From Kingella sp. (in: b-proteobacteria) (GTDB taxonomy: Bacteria > Pseudomonadota > Gammaproteobacteria > Burkholderiales > Neisseriaceae), in the NCBI RefSeq assembly GCF_030527935.1, contig NZ_JAUMZV010000020.1, positions 1-45,600 of the forward strand: DNA of 45,600 bases. Reading direction: 5' to 3'. This document shows positions 8,584 through 16,571 of this stretch, in pieces; the first letter of the stretch is position 1, and every line of letters begins with the position of its first letter. A program made the position numbers and the translations under genes. Under the pieces are notes generated by a model. It was not told the DNA's origin, ran no database searches, and saw nothing but the letters and a program-made list of their open reading frames with translations.

Positions 8584-8893
8584 GTTTTGCCTTATTTTTG
8601 GCTACGTTAATCGGCGCGGGCGCGGCAATATCTTGCGTTGCCAAGCGGGCATTTTTTTGCACTTCGGCACGCAACCGCGCATTTTCGTTGCGCAGATGAA
8701 TCAAGCGACCAAACAGCGCAAACAAGCCAAACAATGCGCCCGCCACAAACGCGCCAAACAAAATTACAATCAACGGCAGCTCAACAAACTCGCTGGGCAG
8801 ATAAAAAAATTGCACTTTGGCTGTGTTAATCAAAGCAAACACCAGCAAAATTGCCAAAATAACCAGTTTAATTATGGTGTAAAACAGTTTCAT
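8570..8893 (-). CDS. lapA: Lipopolysaccharide assembly protein A domain protein
   Basis: This 107-residue protein has two hydrophobic helices (about 5-22 and 38-62), then a heptad-like stretch LRNENARLRAEVQK and a basic tail. It matches LapA/DUF1049, which is usually encoded next to lapB, as here. The start at 8893 has GGGAAACC upstream. It is the first gene of the lapA-lapB operon. Confidence 0.88.
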   Translation of the reverse strand: MKLFYTIIKLVILAILLVFALINTAKVQFFYLPSEFVELPLIVILFGAFVAGALFGLFALFGRLIHLRNENARLRAEVQKNARLATQDIAAPAPINVAKNKAKHGKH

Positions 8894-9172
8894 AATGGTT
8901 TCCCTGCTTATATTAAAAATTATCTGTGTTAAGACCGCCCAAAAATAAAAGGCTTGGGGCAGCCTGAAAACTAGGGCATAAGTGTAAACGATTTGGCAGC
9001 CTTGTGATACTGCCTTTCATTTTGAACAGTTTCTTACATCGCCCGCAAATCTTAACCATAGGCAGCCTGAAATACAACAAAATCCCAACCTTTCTTAACA
9101 TTTGCTTTCAGACTGCCTAAAATTTCTTTAAAATACGCCATTTATTTAATCAACTTTTGCAAAGGCATCATT

Positions 9173-10225
9173 ATGAGCACAGCTATGCAGATTACCGACC
9201 TTCTCGCCTTTGGCGTGAAAAACAAAGCATCAGACTTACACATCTCCTCAGGTCTGCCCCCCATGATTCGCGTAAACGGCGACATCCGCCGCATCAACTT
9301 GCCCGAAATGAATGCAGACGAAGTCGGCACAATGATTAGCTCCATCATGAACGACTTGCAACGCAAAAACTACCAACAAAACTTAGAAACCGACTTTTCG
9401 TTTGAGCTGCCCAACATCGCCCGCTTTCGTGTGAACGCCTTTAACACCAATCGCGGGCCTGCTGCCGTGTTGCGTACCATTCCCAGCAAAGTGCTAACGC
9501 TGGAAGAGCTCAAAGCCCCACGCATTTTCCAAAAAATCGCCGACAACCCACGCGGTTTGGTGCTGGTAACAGGGCCAACAGGCTCGGGCAAATCTACCAC
9601 ACTGGCCGCCATGATAGACTATGTAAATGACCACTATGCCGCCCACATTCTCACCATTGAAGACCCCATTGAGTTTGTGCATCAATCCAAAAAATGCCTT
9701 GTAAACCAACGCGAATTGGGCGAACACACCCTCAGTTTTGCCAACGCCCTGCGCTCTGCGCTGCGTGAAGACCCCGATATTATTCTGGTGGGCGAAATGC
9801 GCGACCCCGAAACCATTGGCTTGGCACTCACCGCCGCCGAAACGGGGCACTTGGTGTTTGGCACGCTGCACACCACTTCCGCCGCCAAAACCATTGACCG
9901 TATTATTGACGTATTCCCCGCTGCGGAAAAAGAAATGGTGCGTTCTATGTTGTCCGAATCGCTACGCGCCGTAATCGCGCAAACGCTGCTGAAAACCAAA
10001 GACGGCAAAGGGCGTGTTGCCGCGCATGAAATCATGATTTCCACCCCCGCGATTCGTAACTTGATTCGTGAAAACAAAATTGCCCAAATGCAATCTTCTA
10101 TTCAAACGGGGCAAAACTTCGGTATGCAAACGCTGGACCAATGCTTGCAAGACTTGGTTCGCCGCAACATCGTATCGCTTGCCGATGCCCGCGCCAAAGC
10201 GCAAAACCCCGAGATGATTGTGTAA
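9173..10225 (+). CDS. pilT: Type IV pilus retraction ATPase PilT
   Basis: This 350-residue hexameric ATPase drives retraction of type IV pili and so twitching motility and DNA uptake. Walker A GPTGSGKST is at 134-142, followed by the Asp box TIEDPIEF, Walker B ILVGEMRD and the His box GHLVFGTLHT. The PilT-specific AIRNLIRE motif is near the C-terminus. All key residues look intact. pilU follows after 24 bp. A functional PilT fits the abundance of uptake sequences, because retraction is needed for transformation in Neisseria. Confidence 0.96.
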   Translation: MSTAMQITDLLAFGVKNKASDLHISSGLPPMIRVNGDIRRINLPEMNADEVGTMISSIMNDLQRKNYQQNLETDFSFELPNIARFRVNAFNTNRGPAAVLRTIPSKVLTLEELKAPRIFQKIADNPRGLVLVTGPTGSGKSTTLAAMIDYVNDHYAAHILTIEDPIEFVHQSKKCLVNQRELGEHTLSFANALRSALREDPDIILVGEMRDPETIGLALTAAETGHLVFGTLHTTSAAKTIDRIIDVFPAAEKEMVRSMLSESLRAVIAQTLLKTKDGKGRVAAHEIMISTPAIRNLIRENKIAQMQSSIQTGQNFGMQTLDQCLQDLVRRNIVSLADARAKAQNPEMIV

Positions 10226-10249
10226 ACCATTCAATAAAGAGAGAACATC

Positions 10250-11524
10250 ATGTCAGAACAAAACAACCCCAACGCTGGCTTGGCCAACCTATTGGAAGAC
10301 TTTGTGAACGATTACCAAGTTAAACCGCAAGCCCCAAAAGCCGCGCCCAAAGGGCAGCCTGAAAAAACCGTTGCCAGCGTGATGGCGCGTAAAGAAAAAC
10401 CGGGGCTGCATCCCCTACTGGAAAAAATGTCTGCCGAATGCGAAAAACGCTTGGCTTCCGATATTTTCATCAGCGTGAACTTCCCACCATCATTCAAAAT
10501 CAACGGCGAGCTGACCCCCGTTCCGCTTAAACCGCTCACCCCGCAAGACACCGAAGTGTTGGTGTATTCCACCATGAGCGATGAGCAACGCATCCGTTTT
10601 GAAGAAGAGCTGGAGTTGAACTATTCGGTTACTTCTGCCACAGGCGTGCGCTATCGGGTGAACGCTTACCACGAGCAAGGACACGTGGGCATGGTGTGGC
10701 GGCGCATTACCACCAAAATCTTAACTGTGGACGATTTGCAACTGCCGCAAGGCTTAAAAGAGCTTGCCATGCAGCCACGTGGCTTGATTATTCTGGCTGG
10801 GGCAACGGGTTCGGGTAAATCCACATCCATGGCGGCGATGCTAGACTGGCGCAACAAACACGCCGCTGGGCATATCGTAACCATTGAAGACCCTGTGGAA
10901 TACATCCACACGCCGATTAAAAGCATTTTCACCCAACGCGAATTGGGCATTGACACCAACTCTTGGTCTATGGCGGTGCAATCGGCGATGCGTCAAGCCC
11001 CGGACGTAGTCTGCGTGGGCGAGGTGCGTAACGAACACACCATGGAATACGCCTTGCAACTGGCGCAAACGGGGCACTTGGTATTCTTTACCATCCACGC
11101 CAACAACGCCGTGCAAGCGGTGGAGCGGATTATGAACTTCTACCCCGAAGAGCAGCACAAACAAGTGTTGCTGGACTTGTCGCTCAACGTGGTGGGCATC
11201 ATCGGGCAACGTTTGGCACGTTTGATTGAAGGCGGGCGTACCGCGATTGTGGACTTGCTGATTAACTCGCCCGCGATGGCGGACTATATGATGAAAGGCG
11301 AGCTGATTGAGATGCTGCGCTTGATTGAGCGTTCGCAATCCGAAGGCATGCAAACGTTTGACCAAGACTTGTTCAAACTCTACACCGCAGGGCGCATCAC
11401 CCTAGACGAAGCCTTGCGCCAAGCCGAATCCGCCAGCGACTTGCGCCTGAAAATCACCCTGTGGGAAGAAGGCAAAGAACCGGGGCAAATGTATGACCGC
11501 GTTTCGGATTTGAATATTTTGTAA
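10250..11524 (+). CDS. pilU: PilT-like ATPase PilU
   Basis: This 424-residue paralogue of PilT has Walker A GATGSGKST at 184-192, TIEDPVEY, CVGEVRN (Walker B) and GHLVFFTIHANN. Compared with PilT it has about 50 extra N-terminal residues, which include an in-frame DUS read as GQPEKT, and a longer C-terminus. PilU works together with PilT to retract pili under load. A GAGAG lies just before the ATG. The pair forms an operon, with DUS copies in inverted order downstream. Confidence 0.94.
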   Translation: MSEQNNPNAGLANLLEDFVNDYQVKPQAPKAAPKGQPEKTVASVMARKEKPGLHPLLEKMSAECEKRLASDIFISVNFPPSFKINGELTPVPLKPLTPQDTEVLVYSTMSDEQRIRFEEELELNYSVTSATGVRYRVNAYHEQGHVGMVWRRITTKILTVDDLQLPQGLKELAMQPRGLIILAGATGSGKSTSMAAMLDWRNKHAAGHIVTIEDPVEYIHTPIKSIFTQRELGIDTNSWSMAVQSAMRQAPDVVCVGEVRNEHTMEYALQLAQTGHLVFFTIHANNAVQAVERIMNFYPEEQHKQVLLDLSLNVVGIIGQRLARLIEGGRTAIVDLLINSPAMADYMMKGELIEMLRLIERSQSEGMQTFDQDLFKLYTAGRITLDEALRQAESASDLRLKITLWEEGKEPGQMYDRVSDLNIL

Positions 11525-11711
11525 ACGGTTTTAATTACGCAGAACTTGCATTTCAGGCTGCCTTTGTTTGATGGATTAAAGCAGCCTGAAAATTTGTTTA
11601 TAAGTCCAACCATGCTGTTATCCGTTTTCAGGCTGACTTATCCATCACACACCAAGGCAGCCTGAAAACCAATTCAACCCAACCAACAAACCCACAAAAG
11701 CCCTTACCACC
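11525..11711. other. Intergenic cluster of inverted DUS copies
   Basis: Four DUS or near-DUS copies alternate in orientation between 11551 and 11670, able to form one or two hairpins. They probably act as the pilU terminator. No gene is seen. Confidence 0.55.
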
Positions 11712-12146
11712 ATGCCCCATTTTTCCCTACCATCATCCAACGGCGACACCTTCCACAGCCAAGACCATCTGCCGCTGATTGTCTATTTCTACCCCAAAGA
11801 CCACAGCGCAGGCTGCACCACCGAAGGCTTGGATTTCAACCGCCTGCTGCCCGAATTTCAAGCCTTGGGCTACACCGTGGTCGGCATCTCGCGCGACAGC
11901 GTGAAAACGCATCAAAATTTCTGCGCCAAGCAAGGCTTCGCCTTTTTGCTGCTGAGCGATGCCGATGAAACCGTGTGCCAACAATTTGGCGTGTTGAAAC
12001 TGAAAAAACTCTACGGCAAAGAACACATCGGCATTGAGCGCAGCACTTTTGTGTTAGACCGCGCAGGCAATATCGCGCACGAATGGCGCAAAGTGAAAGT
12101 GGCGGGGCACGCCGAAGCCGTGTTAGCCGCGCTGCAAAATGCGTAA
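11712..12146 (+). CDS. bcp: Bcp/PrxQ-type thioredoxin-dependent peroxiredoxin
   Basis: This 144-residue protein has the peroxiredoxin motif P-x3-S-x2-C in YPKDHSAGCTTE, so its peroxidatic cysteine is at about residue 36. It would reduce hydrogen peroxide and organic peroxides in the cytoplasm. The common Bcp resolving cysteine five residues later is absent (the sequence continues TTEGLD). Other cysteines further on may replace it or the enzyme may be of the one-Cys type. The N-terminus is complete for the family. Confidence 0.88.
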   Translation: MPHFSLPSSNGDTFHSQDHLPLIVYFYPKDHSAGCTTEGLDFNRLLPEFQALGYTVVGISRDSVKTHQNFCAKQGFAFLLLSDADETVCQQFGVLKLKKLYGKEHIGIERSTFVLDRAGNIAHEWRKVKVAGHAEAVLAALQNA

Positions 12147-12248
12147 CCCGCTGGATTTTGCGCGTTCAATACACCGCCGCTAAACCATTCTCGCGTTTGA
12201 GCTTTCCTAGCCCCAAGCGTATAATCCGCCTCGTTTAACAACCCTATT

Positions 12249-12288
12249 AGGCAGCCTGAAAACCCGTTTTCCCGTTTTCAGGCTGCCT
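12249..12288 (+). terminator. DUS hairpin between bcp and the efflux gene
   Basis: The forward DUS at 12249-12260 and the reverse DUS at 12277-12288 form a stem immediately before the next start codon at 12299. No clear T-run follows on the plus strand. Confidence 0.45.
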
Positions 12289-12298
12289 CATCTTAATC

Positions 12299-13519
12299 AT
12301 GCAAAAAACCCATCCGCCCCTATCCACCAAACAAATGGCGGCTTTAATGGCGATGCTCATCGCCATCATGCCGCTGTCCATTGATGCCTATTTGCCTTCG
12401 CTGCCGCAAATCGCCACCGCGCTGCACGCCGACATCCACCAAATTGAAAAAAGCCTGAGCACATTTATGTTTGGCGTGGCGGCAGGGCAGTTGCTCGGCG
12501 GCTCGCTGTCCGACATCAAAGGGCGGCGCAACATCGCGCTGTTTGGCTTAACCATTTTTCTGATTGGCTGCGCGGGGCTGATTTTTGTGCAAACCGCCGA
12601 GCAGCTGATGGCGTTGCGCGTGGTGCAAGCCTTGGGCGGGGGGATGTCTGCCGTGGTGGTGGGCGCGTTGGTGCGCGACAATTATCAAGGCAAAGAAGCG
12701 GCGCAAATGTTCACGCTCATCGGCATCATTTTGATGATGGCACCGCTGGTTGCGCCCATGCTCGGCTCAGCGTTGCAATCGCTCACGGGCTGGCGCAGCA
12801 TTTTCGCCTTTTTGTTTGTCTATGCCAGCATCGTGTTCGCGCTGCTGTTTCGCTTTTTGCCCAAACACAAATCCGCCGAGCCGCTGCGCCTGTCGCACGT
12901 TAAACAAATCGGCAGCCGCTATCGCCAAGTGTTCGCCACGCTGCCCGCGCTGGGTTTTTTGTTTTACCAAGCCGCTTCGTTTTCATCCATGATGGCGTTT
13001 TTAAGCGAATCGCCCTTTGTTTACATGAAGTTATACAACCTAAGCTCGCATCAATACGCTTGGGTGTTTGGCTGCAACATCGTAACCATGATGCTGTGCA
13101 ATCGGCTGACCGCGTTTGGCTTGCACCGTGATTGGCACAGCCGCGATTTGCTGAAAGTCGGCATTGCGCTGCAAGGCTGCGCCAATATTGCCCTTGTTGC
13201 CAGCGTGTTGTGGTTCAAACAGCCGCCGCTGGTGTTGTTGATTCCGCTGGTGATGGTGTCGGTGGGCACGCAAGGCTTAATCGCCGCCAACACCCAAGCA
13301 TTGTTTATGAGCAATTATCAGCCCGAAGTGGCAGGCAGTGCCAACGCCGCGCTATCGGCAACGCAATCGCTGATTGGCTCGCTAGCAAGCTTTTCGGTTG
13401 CCTTTTTGCACAACGGCACGGCGTTGGTGATGACAGGCACGATGCTCGCCGCCACCAGCATCGGCTTGGTGCTGCTGTTACTGTTTTCGCGTGAGCAGAT
13501 GTGGGGTAAGGCAGCCTGA
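12299..13519 (+). CDS. Bcr/CflA family multidrug efflux MFS transporter
   Basis: This 406-residue protein has twelve predicted membrane segments of the major facilitator superfamily. It starts with the Bcr/CflA-like MPLSIDAYLPSLP near 25-37 and has the loop motif GSLSDIKGRR near 68-77. It probably exports drugs by proton antiport. Substrates cannot be read from the sequence. No ribosome-binding site is evident, and the DUS hairpin ends 10 bp upstream. The stop codon lies inside a DUS, so the protein ends GKAA. Confidence 0.88.
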   Translation: MQKTHPPLSTKQMAALMAMLIAIMPLSIDAYLPSLPQIATALHADIHQIEKSLSTFMFGVAAGQLLGGSLSDIKGRRNIALFGLTIFLIGCAGLIFVQTAEQLMALRVVQALGGGMSAVVVGALVRDNYQGKEAAQMFTLIGIILMMAPLVAPMLGSALQSLTGWRSIFAFLFVYASIVFALLFRFLPKHKSAEPLRLSHVKQIGSRYRQVFATLPALGFLFYQAASFSSMMAFLSESPFVYMKLYNLSSHQYAWVFGCNIVTMMLCNRLTAFGLHRDWHSRDLLKVGIALQGCANIALVASVLWFKQPPLVLLIPLVMVSVGTQGLIAANTQALFMSNYQPEVAGSANAALSATQSLIGSLASFSVAFLHNGTALVMTGTMLAATSIGLVLLLLFSREQMWGKAA

Positions 13520-13528
13520 AAAGCCAAA

Positions 13529-13615
13529 ATGGAGCGGCGACGGCTCGTCGCCAGATGGTGTGTCCAACCAGACGTTGCTGATTGCCAAAATGTCGGCGAG
13601 CCGCCGACGCTCCAT
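13529..13615. repeat. Head-to-head pair of GC-rich palindromes
   Basis: Two members of the ATGGAnCG family lie in opposite orientation at 13529-13552 and 13591-13615. The first has the stem GGCGACG/CGTCGCC, the second GTCGGCG/CGCCGAC. The bases differ but pairing is kept. Confidence 0.75.
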
Positions 13616-13806
13616 CGGTTGCAGATTTTGCCAAGATTTCACAGCCTGAAACGAGAATTATGCCAACACGTTTTCAGGCTGCCTTAATCGCCCCAATTTC
13701 AAGTCCGCCAAACGGTAAAAACCGCACCGTTAAGCGTAATTTATCGTTAAGCCAACTGGTCTTTGCCAAAAAACATCGGTATATTGCGCGGTTTTCAGGC
13801 AGCCCA

Positions 13807-13969
13807 AGAACCTGTATTCACCATTTTCATAGGCAGATTTGATGACATAAAAGCGCGGATACAAGGCAAAAAGCACAGCAAGGTTTGTACACCTTGCGAG
13901 CATTTTTAACGTAGTAGCCGTGTTTTTAGGGCATGAAAGATGCCTATGAAAATGGTGAATACAGGTTCT
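13807..13969. repeat. MITE-like inverted-repeat element, copy 2
   Basis: A 163 bp copy in the same orientation as copy 3, with about 38 bp arms ending AGAACCTGTATTCACCAT. Both arms share the change from CTATTTCC to CCATTTTC, so the pairing is kept. It sits 45 bp before the OmpA-like gene. Confidence 0.85.
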
Positions 13970-14013
13970 AACACTGGTTCTCCGCCCATCAACCTTTTTA
14001 CAAGGAAACTCAC

Positions 14014-14688
14014 ATGAAACTGATGAAAACCACCACACTCGTTACCCTAACCGCCGCGTTCGCATTGAGCGGCTGCGTAACCGATGCCACCACAGGGCAA
14101 AACAAAATCAGCAAAACCGCGCTTTACGGCTTGGGCGGCGCAGCCACCTGCGGCATCGTGGGCGCATTAACCCACGGCGGCAAAGGCGCGCGCAACTCTG
14201 CCTTGGCTTGCGGCGCAGTTGGCGCAGGCGTAGGCGGCTATATGGATTACCAAGAGAAAAAATTGCGCGAGCAACTGCAAGGCTCGGGCGTAGCCGTTGA
14301 CCGCCAAGGCGACCAAATCAAATTGACCATGCCCGCCGCCGTTACCTTCGCCACCAACAGCGCAACCCTATCTGCCCAAGCGCAAAACTCGTTGAGCCAA
14401 GCCGCGCAAACGCTGGCGACCTACACCGACACCACCATCACCATCGTGGGACACACCGACAACACAGGCAACGATGCCATCAACAACCCCTTGTCATACA
14501 ACCGCGCCCAATCCGTTGCCAACTACCTGAACCAACACGGCGTAGCCAGCAACCGCATGAGCGTGTCAGGACAAGGCTCGCGCCAACCCGTTGCCGATAA
14601 CAGCAGCGAAGCAGGCCGCGCCCAAAACCGCCGCGTAGAAATCTTGATTAACCCCAACCCCGCCGCCGTTAAAGCCGCAGGCGCATAA
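14014..14688 (+). CDS. OmpA-family outer-membrane lipoprotein
   Basis: This 224-residue protein has a lipoprotein signal with lipobox LSGC (C21) and a glycine-rich segment (about 38-75) with the look of the glycine-zipper region of YiaD-like proteins. A C-terminal OmpA peptidoglycan-binding domain (about 110-210) carries TIVGHTDNTG and NRRVEI. It probably ties the outer membrane to the cell wall. AAGGAA precedes the start. It stands alone between element copy 2 and a DUS hairpin. Confidence 0.9.
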   Translation: MKLMKTTTLVTLTAAFALSGCVTDATTGQNKISKTALYGLGGAATCGIVGALTHGGKGARNSALACGAVGAGVGGYMDYQEKKLREQLQGSGVAVDRQGDQIKLTMPAAVTFATNSATLSAQAQNSLSQAAQTLATYTDTTITIVGHTDNTGNDAINNPLSYNRAQSVANYLNQHGVASNRMSVSGQGSRQPVADNSSEAGRAQNRRVEILINPNPAAVKAAGA

Positions 14689-14708
14689 TCATCCACAGTA
14701 AACAACAT

Positions 14709-14739
14709 AGGCAGCCTGAAATCCCTTTTCAGGCTGCCT
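14709..14739 (+). terminator. DUS hairpin after the OmpA-like gene
   Basis: A forward DUS at 14709-14720 pairs with a reverse DUS at 14728-14739 around a 7-nt loop. Confidence 0.55.
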
Positions 14740-14771
14740 AGCTGTTATCCAAATCGTACACGGAACATCGC

Positions 14772-15539
14772 ATGAAAATCGCCACATGGAACGTCAATTC
14801 GCTCAACGTGCGCCTGCCGCAAGTAAGCGACTGGCTCGCCGCCCACCAGCCCGATATATTGGTGCTGCAAGAGCTGAAACTGGAACAAGACAAATACCCC
14901 GCCGCCGCCTTTCGCATGATGGGCTGGCACACCGCATGGGCAGGGCAAAAAACCTACAACGGCGTTGCCATCATCAGCCGCCACGAACTGCACGATGTGC
15001 AAACAGGCTTGCCCACGCTGCCCGACGACCCGCAACAGCGCGTGATTGCCGCCACCATCAACGGTATCCGCGTCATCAATGTTTACTGCGTGAACGGCGA
15101 AGCACTGGATAGCCCTAAATTCGCCTACAAACGCCAATGGTTTGCCGCGCTTGCCGACTATGTGCGCGACCAACTCGCCCAATACCCCAAGCTCGTGCTG
15201 CTGGGCGACTTCAACATCGCCCCCCGCGATGATGATGTGTACGATGCCAAACGTTGGCACGAGAAAATTCTCTGTTCCAGCGAAGAACGCCAATGGTTCG
15301 CCAATCTGCTCCACCTTGGGCTGCATGACGCATTACGGCACATTCACCCCACAGGCGCGCACTACACATGGTGGGACTATCGCGGTGCCATGTTCGCCAA
15401 AGGCTTGGGGATGCGCATTGACCACTTGCTGATTAGCTCCGCCCTGCGCGATACGCTGCGTAGCGTAACCATAGACCGCGAAGCCCGCGCCGAAGAACGC
15501 CCCAGCGACCATGCGCCTGTGATAGCGGAGTGGGGCTGA
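14772..15539 (+). CDS. xthA: Exodeoxyribonuclease III
   Basis: This 255-residue protein is an exonuclease III/AP endonuclease of base-excision repair. Family motifs are WNVNSLNVR (7-15), LQELKL (metal-binding Glu), GDFNIAP (Asp and Asn), WWDYR and the C-terminal SDHAPV with the catalytic Asp-His. All catalytic residues appear present. It is preceded by the DUS hairpin and followed by palindromes and a rho-independent terminator. Confidence 0.95.
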   Translation: MKIATWNVNSLNVRLPQVSDWLAAHQPDILVLQELKLEQDKYPAAAFRMMGWHTAWAGQKTYNGVAIISRHELHDVQTGLPTLPDDPQQRVIAATINGIRVINVYCVNGEALDSPKFAYKRQWFAALADYVRDQLAQYPKLVLLGDFNIAPRDDDVYDAKRWHEKILCSSEERQWFANLLHLGLHDALRHIHPTGAHYTWWDYRGAMFAKGLGMRIDHLLISSALRDTLRSVTIDREARAEERPSDHAPVIAEWG

Positions 15540-15574
15540 GTGGCTTGGTGTAATTAGGCAGCCTAAAATCTAAA

Positions 15575-15659
15575 ATGGAACGGCGGCAGCTCGCTGCCAA
15601 CGCTGCTTAAACATAGCATGACTGGTTTGCCAAGATGTCGGCGAGCCGCCGACGCTCCA
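15575..15659. repeat. Head-to-head pair of GC-rich palindromes
   Basis: ATGGAnCG-family copies lie at 15575-15599 (stem GGCAGC/GCTGCC) and, in the reverse orientation, at 15636-15659 (stem GTCGGCG/CGCCGAC). The arrangement repeats that at 13529-13615. Confidence 0.75.
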
Positions 15660-15711
15660 CGGCGCATCGCGTTTCAGGCTGCCTCAAATCATCCAAGGCA
15701 GCCTGAAAAGC

Positions 15712-15748
15712 AAAACCGCTTGGTATATCAAGCCAAACGGTTTTTTTT
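15712..15748 (+). terminator. Rho-independent terminator downstream of xthA
   Basis: AAAACCGCTTGG and the later CCAAACGGTTTTTTTT form a stem with a T8 tail on the plus strand. Confidence 0.75.
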
Positions 15749-15802
15749 ACTGGATAAATTGGGTTTCAGGCTGCCTATTACCCCGCTCCAAATCCACCCC
15801 AC

Positions 15803-15832
15803 AAAAAAAGGACAGGCATCACCCTGTCCTTG
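15803..15832 (-). terminator. Rho-independent terminator of the SPOR-like gene
   Basis: CAAGGACAGG and CCTGTCCTT form a stem, with a run of T on the minus strand. It lies 65 bp after the stop of the gene at 15897. Confidence 0.75.
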
Positions 15833-15896
15833 TAAAAATTTCAGACCGCTCGAACTCTCACAAACAAGCAGCCTGAAACCCCATCAAAAGTTAATC

Positions 15897-16184
15897 TCAA
15901 TTATCCAAAATCAAGCAATCATCAATCTGATTTTTGCGCAAACGCTCCACCGTTTGCTCCGCTTGCTGCCGCTCCATGCGCGGCATGCGCACATGATACA
16001 TCGGCGTGCCATCCGCAGATTTAGTCTCTTTCACCGAAGCAGGCACGCCCGCCAAAGCCGCGTTCGCCACCATCCTTTGCGCGTAATCCGACTCTCTAAA
16101 CGTGCCCAATTGCACCGCAGAACCTGCTGCCCATGCGCCGTTGACGGCTGTCATCAAAACCAAAGCCAAGCATAATTTTTTCAT
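15897..16184 (-). CDS. Small secreted SPOR-like protein
   Basis: This 95-residue protein begins MKKLCLALVLMTAVNGAWA, a clear signal peptide. About 75 residues follow that resemble a SPOR domain (GTFRESDYAQRMVANAAL, then a second half with RMERQQAEQTVERL). SPOR domains bind denuded glycan strands at the septum. I started at the ATG at 16184, since GGAGG is 5 nt upstream; a GTG at 16187 would be too close. The SPOR assignment is by pattern only. Confidence 0.7.
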   Translation of the reverse strand: MKKLCLALVLMTAVNGAWAAGSAVQLGTFRESDYAQRMVANAALAGVPASVKETKSADGTPMYHVRMPRMERQQAEQTVERLRKNQIDDCLILDN

Positions 16185-16199
16185 CACAGCCTCCTTGTG

Positions 16200-16571
16200 C
16201 CACAGGGCAAGAAATCAGTTAGGATAAAAAATCTAGTTGCAAGAGTGTTAGCATTTGCCGTGCCAGCTCGTGTAAAAACTAACGTATATTTACATTAAAC
16301 CACGAAACCATGCCCCTTTGCCAAGGCAGCCTGAAACGTAAATCTGCGCAACCAGAAACAGCATTACACCATAACATCACCACTGCAATCATCATAACCA
16401 TTTGAAAAACAATATATTTAACACAACACCCAAGGCAGCCTGAAAATCCCCACCGCATCCACGCCGTGCCACAAACTGCCCTTTTTTGTAACTAACCCAC
16501 CAACTACGCCAAATTTTCAGGCTTCCAAATATGCTAAAATTCGCCCCATTTTCTTAACAAATATTCCCGTC
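16200..16571. promoter_or_regulatory. Divergent intergenic region with probable dnaX promoter
   Basis: The region is AT-rich, with two DUS copies (near 16324 and 16434). A candidate extended -10, TATGCTAAAAT, lies at about 16529-16539, some 30 bp before the dnaX start. No good -35 is seen. The rest shows no gene. Confidence 0.35.
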
